27,928 nucleotides of DNA from SIG636 sp045537905. Its GTDB lineage: Bacteria > Bacillota > Clostridia > Oscillospirales > CAG-382. The DNA lies in assembly GCA_045537905.1 (NCBI GenBank), contig JAZSQJ010000021.1, forward strand, positions 1 through 27,928. Reading direction: 5' to 3'. Each line of letters opens with the position of its first letter. Within the stretch, counting starts at the first letter, position 1. A model generated the notes under the pieces. It was not told where the DNA came from. It did not search any database and saw nothing but the letters and a program-made list of their open reading frames with translations. Positions 1-7,983 of the stretch are shown piece after piece. The translations under genes and the position numbers were made by a program.

Positions 1-257
1 TGAGAAAGAGTGCAGACAAGACGAACCGAGGCGATAACTGTAATACCACCCCACAAAAATATATTTTTGTGGGGACCCCGGAGTACTGTGAGCCGAGGTT
101 CGTTTTGAACGAAAAAACAAATAAAATGTAGAAAATTCAGGAAAATTTTCCCTGAATTTTCTCCTTTAGAATGAGTATATTTTATTCTTTTTCGTGCTCT
201 GTGCCTTTGTCAGCGGTCTGAAAAGTTAAAGGTGGTACTTTTGTGCCACCTTTAACT
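1..257 (-). repeat. Dispersed structured repeat, copy A (cut by window edge)
   Basis: The reverse complement of 1-220 matches 25636-25855 (copy C) with about four mismatches counted by eye, and is related to 9066-9257 (copy B). The core has no coding capacity. It contains a perfect 26-nt palindrome at 49-74 (arms CCCCACAAAAAT) and a long imperfect hairpin at about 139-172. On the side facing the 312-3527 gene it ends in a 34-nt hairpin at 224-257. In the minus direction that hairpin is followed by a short T run and could terminate the 312-3527 transcript. The other end, which in copies B and C carries a GATGACAA hairpin and a second flanking hairpin, lies outside the window. Confidence 0.85.
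224..257 (-). terminator. Hairpin flanking repeat copy A, probable terminator of the 312-3527 gene
   Basis: Arms AGTTAAAGGTGGTAC (224-238) and GTGCCACCTTTAACT (243-257) pair over 15 bp with one G-U pair and a TTTT loop. Read on the minus strand it follows the stop at 312 by about 55 nt and is followed by TTT before the repeat core begins. It is 34 nt long, the same length as the flanking hairpins of copies B and C, but has a different sequence. Confidence 0.6.
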
Positions 258-281
258 ACTTCTTGTAAATGTTAAATTAAA

Positions 282-311
282 TTTTTGCGGTCTACGCTAT
301 TTTTACATCCC
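282..311 (-). repeat. Short intergenic repeat (GGGATGTAAAAA motif), copy 1
   Basis: Read on the minus strand, this segment begins GGGATGTAAAAATAGCGTAG and continues into ACCGCAAAAA. It is nearly identical to 11272-11301 (+) and recognisably similar to 21348-21377 (-). It abuts the stop codon of the 312-3527 gene. Function unknown. Confidence 0.55.
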
Positions 312-3300
312 CTACTTGCTGGTAACCTTGCTGGAGAGTGTAATAGTCTTATACTGTGTACCGCCCGAATAGGTACCGCCCGAATACAGCCCGTCGGTAA
401 GGGTACCCGTGCAGGAGCCGCCCGTATAGATGCTGTAGGTAGCGCCGCTCTTAAGGTCGGGAGTGGATATCATAATATGCTTGTAGGACTTATTGGGTTT
501 GAATGCAAACAGAGTGTTGCCCGAGGAGTCCTTAACTGCAAGGATAGTGTTTGCACTGCCTGTTACGGAGGTGGAGAATACGTACTGAGAGGAGGACGTA
601 GAGGGAAGCTCTACCATATCGCCGCCGTCAACTATAATCATCAGGCCGCCGTTTATAAGTCTCGTACCGTCGGCATCAAAGCCGCTGTTACCGCCTCCGC
701 TTTGCTGTACTATAAGCGTACCGCCGCTTACGGTAAGGGATCCGTTGGAGTCAACACCGTCACCGCTGTTGCTTATCCAGACGAAGGCTGTGCCGCCTAT
801 GTTAAGGCTGTACTTAGAGGTGTCGCCACCTATGGAGCCGCCGGGCATACCGGGTCTGCCGGGGTTGGTGTTACCGCTGCCGTCGGAGCCGCCTGCGGCG
901 TTTATACCGTCGTCAGATGCGGTAATACGCATGGTGCCACCCGTAATATTTACGTTTAGACCCTCGATACCTTCGTAGCTGGAGCTTACGGTCATATCAC
1001 CGCCCGAAATGGAGGTGGTAGTGTCGGAGTGTACTGCGTCGTCACCCGTGTAGATGCTGAAGGTACCGCCGGATATGGTAACGGCACCGTTGGAATGGAT
1101 AGCGTCGTCGTAGGAGTTAAGCTCAAAGGTGCCGCCGCTTATAATCAGCTCGCCCGTGCCCTTGATTGCCTTATAGGACTCGGTACTGGAGGAAACGGAG
1201 CCTGCGTAACCGTTGGCGGTCTTTACGTAGATTATACCGCCCGTAACGTTGAGGGCGTTAGAGGAGGAGATACCGTCACGGCCGCTGTAGATTGTCATAT
1301 TGCCGCCGTTTATCTCTATATAGTCGTCGGACTTGATAGTGTCCTCGGGAGTGGATGCGTAAAGTCTTACGTTATTGATTGTAACGCTGTCATCTGCCTT
1401 TATTGCCTTATAGCTGTAGTTAGCCGTATCCGCACTGGAGGAAGCACCGCCTGCGGAAAGGATATAGAGGTTATAGCTGCCGCTGCCTATGCCCGTTGAA
1501 GAGGTCTTAGGTGCAGTAGTGTTGTTTATTACGATGTTAGAGCCTGCATCCATCGCATCGTAGGCAGACTTGATGTGCATATTGCCGCCCAAGATATTGA
1601 TATTACCAACGTAGTTGGCAGAGGTGGTAACGCTAACCTGCTTGGTGCTTGTGTTATAGGTTACGGTGTCGCCAACCTGTACGAGACAAGCCGCACTGTA
1701 GTTGGTCTGGTCCTGATGGGTAAGCAGAGCTATCTGACCTGTGGAAAGGGTAAAGTTCTTTGCCGTACCCGTGGCAACGGTCTGGGTTACGGTGTAGCCG
1801 CCAAGTCCGTTATCCTCTGCTATTGCAAGGAACCAGTACACTGCGGTGTTGCTTACCGTACCCGTTGTCCATACGTAACAGCCGGAGGTGGAAACGCTGC
1901 CGTTAAGACTGCCATAGGTGTAGGTGGTACGAACCTCACCTGCCGTACTGTTGGGGTCAAGGGAGCTTGCCTTAACGCCGTCACCCGTGGAGTTAATCGT
2001 TATATCGCCGCCGCTGATGGTAACGTCAAGGTCACTCTTTATTGCGTTGTTGGAGCTGGCAAGGCTCATAGTGCCGCCTGTGATATTAACCTTAGCGTCG
2101 CCCTTGATGCCCGTATCAGAGGCACTTACCGTAATAGTACCGCCGCTGACCGTGGTGGTAGCGCCTGCCTTTATTGCGTTGTCGGTGACGCTCATCTGAT
2201 AGCTACCGTTTACAACGCTTACGTCCCCTGAGGACTTGATGCCGTCGGAGGCGGAGGGCACGCTAACCGTACCGCCGTTACCCGTGTAAAGGGTGCCCGC
2301 CTTTATAGCTGTGCCTGCATTTGCCGTAAGGTTAAGGCTGCCGCCGTTTATATTAACCGTAGCTTCGCTCTCTACTGCGTCAGAGCCGCAAGAGTTTACC
2401 GTAAGGGTACCGCTGTTTACCGTAATATCGTCGTTAGCGTGGAGAGCATCCTTAACGGCGTTTTTAACCGTTACCTTTGCATCGCTTATAACGATGTCGT
2501 CGTCACTGGCTATACCGTGCTGTCTGTTACCCGTTACGGTGATGCTGCCCGTACCGCTTATCTCGATGGTATCGTTAGCAAAGATGGCTCCCTTGTCAAG
2601 AAGGTTGCTTGTGGTACCGTCTGTAAAGCTGTTTATCGTACCTTCGTTAGCTATAAGGCTTGCCTTCTTGCACTGCTCGAAATACAAAGCAGGGCCTGCG
2701 GTGTTGGTAAGGGTAACGCCTGCAAGCTTTAAGGTTACCTTGTCCTCGATGCCTGCGCATACGTGGATGTAGCCGTTAGTGCCGTTACCGGTTACGGTAT
2801 AGGTACCGCCCTTGGTTACGTAGGCGTAGTTATCAATTATCTCGGCACCTGTGCCGTTTACTGACACTACGGTGTTGTTAAAGGTTATGGTAGCTTCACC
2901 GCTGTTGTCCGCAGGAACGTCGGTAGAGCTATCGTCGGGAGTGGATTCATCGGGAGTGGACTCGTCGGGAGAGGTGGAAACGGTAGGGTCGCCCACTACT
3001 GCGTTTGCTTTTTCCTCCTCTGTAAGGTGGCTGTCCTGATACAGGGTACCGTCACCCTTTATATAACCCATAACATTAAGGATGTCTGCCGTGGTAAGGG
3101 CTCCGTCGCCGTCAGCGTCTGCCGCCTTTTGTGATGCTACTGTCAAGGGAGCGTCTCCCTTTACCAGCTTGCAAAGGGCGATATAGTCCACACTGCTTGC
3201 CAGACCGTCCTGATTTACGTCGCCTGCTATTATAACAGTAAACTCAGCGGTGGCGTAAACCAGCTTCATACCCGTGCAAACCAGGTCTGTGGAGTTTTTG

Positions 3301-3527
3301 TCCAGCTCCACACCCTCGGCAGTTTTGATTGTCGCCGTGTAGTAAAGGCTTGCCATAAGGTCGGAAATGCTTGTACCGTCAGGCAGGTTATAGATATAGT
3401 CGCCTGCTATGCTTAGTCGGTACTCGTTTGACAAATCAACCGCCTCTGCTACACTTGCAAAGGGCAGAAACGTCAAAACAAGCATTAAGGATAAAACTAA
3501 AGATACTGCTCTTTTTGCGATTTGCAT
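312..3527 (-). CDS. Secreted beta-helix carbohydrate-binding protein with dockerin module
   Basis: This 1071-residue protein starts at ATG 3527, with AAGGAGT about 10 nt upstream. A longer reading frame to 3683 runs through the terminator of the neighbouring gene and is not credible. Residues 1-29 form a signal peptide (MQIAKRAVSLVLSLMLVLTF, cleavage likely after AEA). Residues about 100-160 carry two dockerin calcium loops (DVNQDG, DADGDG). Residues 181-210 are a Ser/Thr/Pro/Asp linker containing repeated DESTP. The remaining ~860 residues consist of short repeats such as ISGGT, VNITGG and DGIxSS, typical of a right-handed parallel beta-helix and matching the Cthe_2159-like carbohydrate-binding family (PF14262), known to bind cellulose and pectin. 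No catalytic site is apparent. The dockerin implies attachment to a cohesin partner, but none is encoded here. No convincing promoter was found in the 100 nt upstream. The family call is from sequence character alone. Confidence 0.85.
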   Translation of the reverse strand: MQIAKRAVSLVLSLMLVLTFLPFASVAEAVDLSNEYRLSIAGDYIYNLPDGTSISDLMASLYYTATIKTAEGVELDKNSTDLVCTGMKLVYATAEFTVIIAGDVNQDGLASSVDYIALCKLVKGDAPLTVASQKAADADGDGALTTADILNVMGYIKGDGTLYQDSHLTEEEKANAVVGDPTVSTSPDESTPDESTPDDSSTDVPADNSGEATITFNNTVVSVNGTGAEIIDNYAYVTKGGTYTVTGNGTNGYIHVCAGIEDKVTLKLAGVTLTNTAGPALYFEQCKKASLIANEGTINSFTDGTTSNLLDKGAIFANDTIEISGTGSITVTGNRQHGIASDDDIVISDAKVTVKNAVKDALHANDDITVNSGTLTVNSCGSDAVESEATVNINGGSLNLTANAGTAIKAGTLYTGNGGTVSVPSASDGIKSSGDVSVVNGSYQMSVTDNAIKAGATTTVSGGTITVSASDTGIKGDAKVNITGGTMSLASSNNAIKSDLDVTISGGDITINSTGDGVKASSLDPNSTAGEVRTTYTYGSLNGSVSTSGCYVWTTGTVSNTAVYWFLAIAEDNGLGGYTVTQTVATGTAKNFTLSTGQIALLTHQDQTNYSAACLVQVGDTVTYNTSTKQVSVTTSANYVGNINILGGNMHIKSAYDAMDAGSNIVINNTTAPKTSSTGIGSGSYNLYILSAGGASSSADTANYSYKAIKADDSVTINNVRLYASTPEDTIKSDDYIEINGGNMTIYSGRDGISSSNALNVTGGIIYVKTANGYAGSVSSSTESYKAIKGTGELIISGGTFELNSYDDAIHSNGAVTISGGTFSIYTGDDAVHSDTTTSISGGDMTVSSSYEGIEGLNVNITGGTMRITASDDGINAAGGSDGSGNTNPGRPGMPGGSIGGDTSKYSLNIGGTAFVWISNSGDGVDSNGSLTVSGGTLIVQQSGGGNSGFDADGTRLINGGLMIIVDGGDMVELPSTSSSQYVFSTSVTGSANTILAVKDSSGNTLFAFKPNKSYKHIMISTPDLKSGATYSIYTGGSCTGTLTDGLYSGGTYSGGTQYKTITLSSKVTSK

Positions 3528-3627
3528 TAATAACAACTCCTTATTACGTATTATTGTTTTCTCCTCAAAAAAGCTTTCAGTATCTTCATAATAAAGCATC
3601 TTAATTAAAGCAAAGTTAACCGAGGTG

Positions 3628-3672
3628 AAAAAAATGCCATAAATGGCAAAAACAACTAACCATTTATGGCAT
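3628..3672 (-). terminator. Rho-independent terminator of the MgtC-family gene
   Basis: Perfect 13-bp arms, ATGCCATAAATGG (3634-3646) and its complement (3660-3672), are separated by a 13-nt loop. On the minus strand the stem is followed by six T residues (3633-3628). It lies 24 nt after the stop at 3696. Confidence 0.9.
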
Positions 3673-3695
3673 CCTTTATTCATTTTTAACGAAAA

Positions 3696-4385
3696 TCAGT
3701 CTCTTATAATAAAATGAACTGCGCCTGTGGCTTTTATTCTTTCCTTAAAAGCCTCGTAATCCTGCATATCCGTCGTAATAATGCTGATGCCCATATTGCC
3801 GCCCGTACCGCTTTTTGGAGGCATAGTCTCAACAAAGGCGTCTGCAGGCAATAGCTCTCTTATTTCGTCCAGCACTGCCTCCAGCTTATCAAGCTCCTTT
3901 ACCTCTATGTAAACTCTGGTAGAAACCTTGCGTCGGCGGTCCATCTTGGTAAGAACTGCCGCAGTGATAAAGCAGGCTACCGTTGCAATAAAAGCGCCAC
4001 TGTAAAAGCCAAGACCTACCGCTATACCGATTATAGCCGTTGACCACATTATGGCGGCGGTGGTAAGACCCGTTATCATCCTGTCGCTTTTAACTATTAT
4101 CATACCTGCGCCAAGGAAGCCTATGCCCGACACCACCTGGGCGGAAACACGAAAGGGGTCGCCGTCAAAGCCAAGGATACGGGTGCTGTATACGCCTATA
4201 AGAGATGCCAGCGTACCGCCTATGCAAACCAGAATATGAGTACGCATACCTGCCTGTCTGCCGTGCTTGCCTCTTTCAAGACCGATTATGCCGCCAAACA
4301 GCACCGCCAACACTATGCGGAGCAAAACCGCAAACAAATTAAGCTCTTTTTCTATCTCTACTATTTTTTCAAAAAACTCGCCCAT
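3696..4385 (-). CDS. MgtC/SapB family membrane protein
   Basis: This 229-residue integral membrane protein starts at ATG 4385, with GGAGG seven nt upstream; a longer frame to 4508 would run through the promoter. The N-terminal half has several hydrophobic helices and the family hallmark GLERGKHGRQAGMRTH followed by an IGG-containing helix, then a VSGIGFLGAGMI segment and TTAAIMWSTAIIGIAVGLG. The last ~80 residues are a soluble, ACT-like domain (VSTRVYIEVKELDKLEAVLD onward). In characterised relatives MgtC helps cells cope with low magnesium and inhibits the F-type ATP synthase; most clostridial homologues are uncharacterised, so the role here is uncertain. It stands alone, with its own consensus promoter and terminator. 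I see no obvious magnesium riboswitch in the short leader. Confidence 0.88.
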   Translation of the reverse strand: MGEFFEKIVEIEKELNLFAVLLRIVLAVLFGGIIGLERGKHGRQAGMRTHILVCIGGTLASLIGVYSTRILGFDGDPFRVSAQVVSGIGFLGAGMIIVKSDRMITGLTTAAIMWSTAIIGIAVGLGFYSGAFIATVACFITAAVLTKMDRRRKVSTRVYIEVKELDKLEAVLDEIRELLPADAFVETMPPKSGTGGNMGISIITTDMQDYEAFKERIKATGAVHFIIRD

Positions 4386-4416
4386 AAACAAAACCTCCGT
4401 TATATAAGGTACTATT

Positions 4417-4445
4417 ATTATACCCGTTATACCAAAGTATGTCAA
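4417..4445 (-). promoter_or_regulatory. Sigma-A type promoter of the MgtC-family gene
   Basis: On the minus strand TTGACA (4445-4440) and TATAAT (4422-4417) are separated by exactly 17 nt, a full consensus match. Transcription should begin near 4410, giving a leader of about 25 nt. Confidence 0.9.
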
Positions 4446-4537
4446 GCACCCTGTACAAATGCGAAAAAACACAAAAAGAAACAAAAAAATCAAGTAAGTT
4501 TTTTGCAAATTTACTTAGATAAATTTTTTGTCGCCTA

Positions 4538-4566
4538 TTGACATTTTAACGCTAAAGTTGCATAAT
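4538..4566 (+). promoter_or_regulatory. Sigma-A type promoter of purC
   Basis: TTGACA (4538-4543) and CATAAT (4561-4566) are 17 nt apart. The leader would be only about 35 nt, so no purine riboswitch fits before purC. Confidence 0.85.
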
Positions 4567-4608
4567 ATTAATTGAAATTAAGTTAAATTTATTAAGGAGC
4601 TTATTATT

Positions 4609-5298
4609 ATGAAAACACTTTACACAGGCAAAACCAAGGATGTTCTTCTCGACGAGGAAACCAATATTGTCAGCTTGCTTTTCAAAGACAGTATGACCGG
4701 TGAAAACGGTGTGTTTGATCCCGGCTCCAACACCGTTGGCGGCAGTGTGGAAGGCAAGGGCAAGATCGGTCTTGCTATCTCCAAGTATTTCTTTGAGCTT
4801 ATGGAAAAAAACGGCATCCCCACCCACTACATCAGCGCTGACGTTGACAAGGGTCTTATGCAGGTTCGTAACCTTACCGTTCCTAAGCTTGAGTTTGTAC
4901 TTCGTTACTTTACCGCAGGCAGTATGTGCCGCCGCTTTACCTTGGAAGAGGGTATTGTGTTTGATCCTCCTTATGCCGAGGTTACCTTGAAGGACGATAT
5001 ACAGGGCGACCCCCTTATCAGCGAGCGTATTTGTATAATGAAGGGGCTCCTTAAGGAAGGTCAGTACGACGAGGCACTTTCTATAGTTGCACGTGTTGGT
5101 GAGGTGCTTAAGAAGGAGCTTGCCGCTCTTAACCTTACTCTTATTGACTTTAAGATTGAAGTTGGCTACGACGAAAACGGCAAAATTTACGTTGCTGACG
5201 AGATTACTCCCGACATCTGGCGTGTTCGTGACGAAAGCGGCAACATCCCCAACCAGCTTGACTGCTCCAGAATGCTTATCAAGAAGATAAACGTTTAA
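4609..5298 (+). CDS. purC: Phosphoribosylaminoimidazole-succinocarboxamide synthase (SAICAR synthetase)
   Basis: This 229-residue cytoplasmic enzyme joins aspartate to CAIR using ATP, in step 8 of de novo IMP synthesis. Visible family features are the N-terminal YTGKTKDVLL nucleotide-binding loop, FKDSMTGENG, the KGKIG segment, RYFTAGSMCRRF, LIDFKIEVGYDENG and the DEITPDIWRVRD signature. The length is normal for the short bacterial form. The start is set by AAGGAG ten nt before the ATG. It is separated from the rest of the pur pathway: no other purine gene is in the window, and it has its own promoter and terminator, so it is a single-gene unit here. Confidence 0.96.
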   Translation: MKTLYTGKTKDVLLDEETNIVSLLFKDSMTGENGVFDPGSNTVGGSVEGKGKIGLAISKYFFELMEKNGIPTHYISADVDKGLMQVRNLTVPKLEFVLRYFTAGSMCRRFTLEEGIVFDPPYAEVTLKDDIQGDPLISERICIMKGLLKEGQYDEALSIVARVGEVLKKELAALNLTLIDFKIEVGYDENGKIYVADEITPDIWRVRDESGNIPNQLDCSRMLIKKINV

Positions 5299-5332
5299 GG
5301 AACAAAAACAAATCAATTAATAATTAATATCA

Positions 5333-5365
5333 AAGGGGCTGTCTGATACGACAGCCCCTTGTTTT
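5333..5365 (+). terminator. Rho-independent terminator after purC
   Basis: AAGGGGCTGTC (5333-5343) pairs with GACAGCCCCTT (5350-5360) around a 6-nt loop, followed by GTTTT. It lies between the convergent purC and ECF S-component genes and may serve both, though the T run on the minus strand is weak. Confidence 0.9.
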
Positions 5366-5367
5366 AC

Positions 5368-5946
5368 TTAATTTTGTTTTTTACTAATATTCAAAAGCCT
5401 TACGATAACGGGACTCAGCACTATGTTGGAAACAAGCTCCGCTATAAAGTTAAGCCCTATCATACCGAGGAACAGGTAGGCAAAGGCGTTGTCATAGCCT
5501 TCTCCCACGCCCCAGGAGGCAATTGTATCCATAAAGAACACCATACTGCCCAGAACAAACACGCCCGTGTTTACTATGGGGCAAACTATAGCGGCACAAA
5601 CCGTAGCAAGATACTTGTTTTTGCTTGCCAACAGCTTGTAAACCACGCCTGCCGCAAAACCGCACGCCATACCTTTAAGCAACACGGTCAGAATAGTGCC
5701 CAACGCACTTACTGCCATAAAGGCTGCCGAGTCGGTAATAAGCACCACCACGCCAAACACAAAGCCAAGCCACGTGCTTACCGCAGTGCCGCAAAGTGCC
5801 GCACCCAATACTATGGGTATAAGCACCAAAGAAATGGAAAAGGGTCCGAAGCGGATGACGGAACCCATAAGCTGCAGTATAACTACAAGGGCAGTCAAAA
5901 TCGCTCCAAGCACTAAGGTCTTGGTCGTTTCACGCTTCATATTCAT
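5368..5946 (-). CDS. ECF transporter S component, probably for pantothenate
   Basis: This 192-residue membrane protein has about six hydrophobic segments, beginning MNMKRETTKTLVLGAILTAL. It is the size and shape of the substrate-binding S subunit of energy-coupling-factor vitamin transporters, which dock on a shared EcfAA'T module encoded elsewhere. The start at 5946 is chosen because AAGGAGG lies seven nt upstream; the frame extends to 6009 without a ribosome binding site. It follows the pantothenate kinase gene coaX on the same strand with an 82-nt gap, so both are likely read from the coaX promoter. That pairing suggests pantothenate as the ligand (inference). It could equally belong to another vitamin or small-molecule group, since S components are too divergent to assign by eye. 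Confidence 0.82.
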   Translation of the reverse strand: MNMKRETTKTLVLGAILTALVVILQLMGSVIRFGPFSISLVLIPIVLGAALCGTAVSTWLGFVFGVVVLITDSAAFMAVSALGTILTVLLKGMACGFAAGVVYKLLASKNKYLATVCAAIVCPIVNTGVFVLGSMVFFMDTIASWGVGEGYDNAFAYLFLGMIGLNFIAELVSNIVLSPVIVRLLNISKKQN

Positions 5947-6028
5947 AAAAAATCCTCCTTGCTGTCGCCCGCTACCTGCGGTGCAACGCATATTATTTAT
6001 ATTATCCACCCTTAAAGGGGGTAATACA

Positions 6029-6793
6029 CTAGCCGTTCTTTTTATAAAGTATATTCAGTCCTTTAAGCACAAGGTTTTCGTCAATAGTTATCCTATGCTT
6101 GCAATGGGGGATAACCACCGGGCACAGACCGCCTGTTGCCAGCACTGGCAGCTCCTCACCAAGCTCCTCATAAATGCGGTCTATCATACCGTCAATCAAA
6201 GCGGCGTTGCCGTAAACAACCCCCGATTTAACGCAGTCTACGGTGTTTTTCCCCAGTGCCGCCGTCGGTGCCTCCAAACTTACCTGAGGTAGCTGGGCAG
6301 TACCCATAGCCAGCGCCTGCATCCCCATACGCACACCGGGAATAATAGACACGCCGATAAAGGCACCCTTGGAGTTTACCACCATCATCTTCGTCGCCGT
6401 ACCCATATCCACTATAAGAGAGGGACTGCCGTACAGATGATGCGCCGCCACACAGCCGCATATAAGGTCTGCACCTACAGAGGAGGGAGTGTCGCAATGG
6501 ATATTGATGCCCGTTTTTATTCCGGGGCCTACGTTGATAGGCTTTACGCCGTAGATGCTCTCCACCGCCTTGTTCATAGCGGCATTAAGAGGAGGCACCA
6601 CGGAAGAGATTATCGCACCCTTTATAGCAGACTTATCAATATTATGGATGGCAAGGATATTAAGCAGTAAAACCGCATACTCGTCCCCTGTTTTGGTGGA
6701 TACGGTTGCAAGCCTTGCCACAAGGCTTAGCTTGTCACCCTCAAAGCATCCAAGGGTAATATTTGTGTTTCCTATATCTATTGCCAATACCAT
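6029..6793 (-). CDS. coaX: Type III pantothenate kinase
   Basis: This 254-residue cytoplasmic enzyme catalyses the first step of coenzyme A synthesis, phosphorylating pantothenate with ATP. The family signatures are clear: DIGNTNITLG at residues 6-15 (ATP phosphate loop), TGDEYA, the SSVVPP segment, SSVGADLICG, the DMGTATKM adenosine-site segment and a C-terminal ATGG. The length fits the usual ~255 residues. AGAGGTGA precedes the ATG. A downstream ECF S component on the same strand may supply the substrate. CoaX-type enzymes are known to resist feedback inhibition by CoA. Confidence 0.96.
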   Translation of the reverse strand: MVLAIDIGNTNITLGCFEGDKLSLVARLATVSTKTGDEYAVLLLNILAIHNIDKSAIKGAIISSVVPPLNAAMNKAVESIYGVKPINVGPGIKTGINIHCDTPSSVGADLICGCVAAHHLYGSPSLIVDMGTATKMMVVNSKGAFIGVSIIPGVRMGMQALAMGTAQLPQVSLEAPTAALGKNTVDCVKSGVVYGNAALIDGMIDRIYEELGEELPVLATGGLCPVVIPHCKHRITIDENLVLKGLNILYKKNG

Positions 6794-6817
6794 AAGCTCA
6801 CCTCTCTGTTCTTACCT

Positions 6818-6845
6818 ATTATAGCACAATTAACGTAAAATGCAA
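6818..6845 (-). promoter_or_regulatory. Promoter of the coaX / ECF S-component unit
   Basis: On the minus strand TTGCAT (6845-6840) and TATAAT (6823-6818) are 16 nt apart. The start point would be about 20 nt before the coaX ATG. Confidence 0.72.
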
Positions 6846-6870
6846 GCCGTAATTATATGTAAAATACGGG

Positions 6871-6899
6871 TTGAAATTTGCTCCTTACTGTGCTAAAAT
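6871..6899 (+). promoter_or_regulatory. Promoter of azlCD
   Basis: TTGAAA (6871-6876) and TAAAAT (6894-6899) are 17 nt apart, 32 nt before the azlC ATG. It lies back to back with the coaX promoter, so the two divergent units share a 137-nt control region. Confidence 0.8.
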
Positions 6900-6930
6900 C
6901 CTAAAAGACGTTTGTTTAGAGGATGTTTGT

Positions 6931-7632
6931 ATGAAAGATTTCAAAAAAGGTGTGCGTTTAGGCGTTCCTATAGGGCTTGGCTACCTTTCGGTTTCCTTTG
7001 CCTTTGGTATACTTGCCGTTTCAAAGGGCTTTTACTGGTGGCAGGCTCTTATTATATCAATGACCACCGTTACCTCCGCAGGACAGCTTGCGGCGGTAGA
7101 CACTATGCTTATGCCTGCCAGGTACCTGGAGATGCTTTTGTCCCAGCTTACCATTAATATAAGGTACTCATTTATGTCCGTTTCCCTTTCCCAAAAAACA
7201 GCGGCGGAGTTTAAGGGCGTTAAACGCTGGCTCCTTGGCTTTTTTATGACGGATGAGATATTTGCCGTTGCTTCCACCCAGAAGGATATTACGTCCAGGC
7301 TGTTTGCAGGCCTTGCCGTTATGCCCTACCTTGGCTGGACCCTGGGCACGCTCCTTGGCAGTATTATGGGGAACGTACTGCCCGATAGCCTTATGAACGC
7401 TCTTAATATTGCCATTTACGGTATGTTTGTTGCTATTATCGTGCCCGACGCCAAAAAGTCTCTTAAGCTTTGTACGGTGCTTTTGGCGGCTGTTGGTATG
7501 AGCCTTGCCTTTTATTATCTGCCCTGTCTTAAGGGCGTGTCCTCCGGCATTGCGGTTTGCCTTTGCGCTATAGTCTCTGCCCTTGTGGGTGCCCTTATTT
7601 TCCCCGTAAAGGAGGAGAGTTCTGATGGCTGA
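6931..7632 (+). CDS. azlC: AzlC family branched-chain amino acid exporter, large subunit
   Basis: This 233-residue polytopic membrane protein begins MKDFKKGVRLGVPIGLGYLS and carries the AzlC pattern: an N-terminal amphipathic segment, FAFGILAVSKGFYWWQALI, TSAGQLAAVD, INIRYSFMSVSLSQK and a GWTLGTLLGSIMG helix. The start at 6931 is set by AGAGG upstream; an upstream in-frame TTG at 6871 coincides with the -35 box and is excluded. The azlD start overlaps its 3' end by 8 nt, so the pair is translationally coupled. In Bacillus subtilis AzlCD exports branched-chain amino acids and 4-azaleucine. Substrates of other family members vary, so leucine-type export is the best guess. Confidence 0.9.
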   Translation: MKDFKKGVRLGVPIGLGYLSVSFAFGILAVSKGFYWWQALIISMTTVTSAGQLAAVDTMLMPARYLEMLLSQLTINIRYSFMSVSLSQKTAAEFKGVKRWLLGFFMTDEIFAVASTQKDITSRLFAGLAVMPYLGWTLGTLLGSIMGNVLPDSLMNALNIAIYGMFVAIIVPDAKKSLKLCTVLLAAVGMSLAFYYLPCLKGVSSGIAVCLCAIVSALVGALIFPVKEESSDG

Positions 7633-7936
7633 GTTTTGGATTTATTTGCTTATACTTTGCGGCTCTACCTACCTTATAAGGGCGATACCCTTTGCGGCGG
7701 CTAGAAAAAAGATTACAAATACCTTCGTTCGTTCCTTCCTTTATTACATACCCTATACCGTTCTGGCGGCTATGACCTTCCCTGCCGCCCTGTACGCCAC
7801 GGGCAATACCCTTGCGGCGGCCTGCGGTCTGGCATTTGGTGCTTTGTTTGCCTTCCTCGGTAAGGGTCTTACAACCGTTGCCATCGTTTCCTGCCTTGCG
7901 GTTTTTGCTACCGACACACTGATTAACCTATTGTAA
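7625..7936 (+). CDS. azlD: AzlD family branched-chain amino acid exporter, small subunit
   Basis: This 103-residue protein has about four hydrophobic helices and the typical AzlD opening IYLLILCGSTYLIRAIPFAA, then FLYYIPYTVLAAMTFPAAL. GGAGG lies inside the end of azlC, and the ATG overlaps the azlC stop region by 8 nt. It forms the small partner of the two-component exporter. No terminator is seen between it and the collagen-like gene 48 nt downstream, so some readthrough is possible. Confidence 0.9.
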   Translation: MAEFWIYLLILCGSTYLIRAIPFAAARKKITNTFVRSFLYYIPYTVLAAMTFPAALYATGNTLAAACGLAFGALFAFLGKGLTTVAIVSCLAVFATDTLINLL

Positions 7937-7952
7937 ACAATTTGCATACTAT
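7927..7952 (+). promoter_or_regulatory. Possible sporulation-type (sigma-E/K-like) promoter of the collagen-like gene
   Basis: CATACTAT (7945-7952) resembles the -10 of mother-cell sigma factors, and AAC (7925-7927) lies 17 nt upstream as a possible sigma-K -35. The only support is this short match and the exosporium-like product; no sigma-A promoter is evident in the 48-nt gap. Confidence 0.25.
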
Positions 7953-7983
7953 GTATTACACACTTTATAAAGAGGTGATTGTA

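Noticed and set aside
3528..3683. N-terminal extension of the beta-helix protein to 3683
   Set aside because: The extension crosses the terminator hairpin of the MgtC gene (3628-3672) and would bury the signal peptide at residue 53. The start at 3527 has a proper ribosome binding site.
4567..4608. Purine riboswitch before purC
   Set aside because: The leader after the promoter is about 35 nt and contains no aptamer-like fold.
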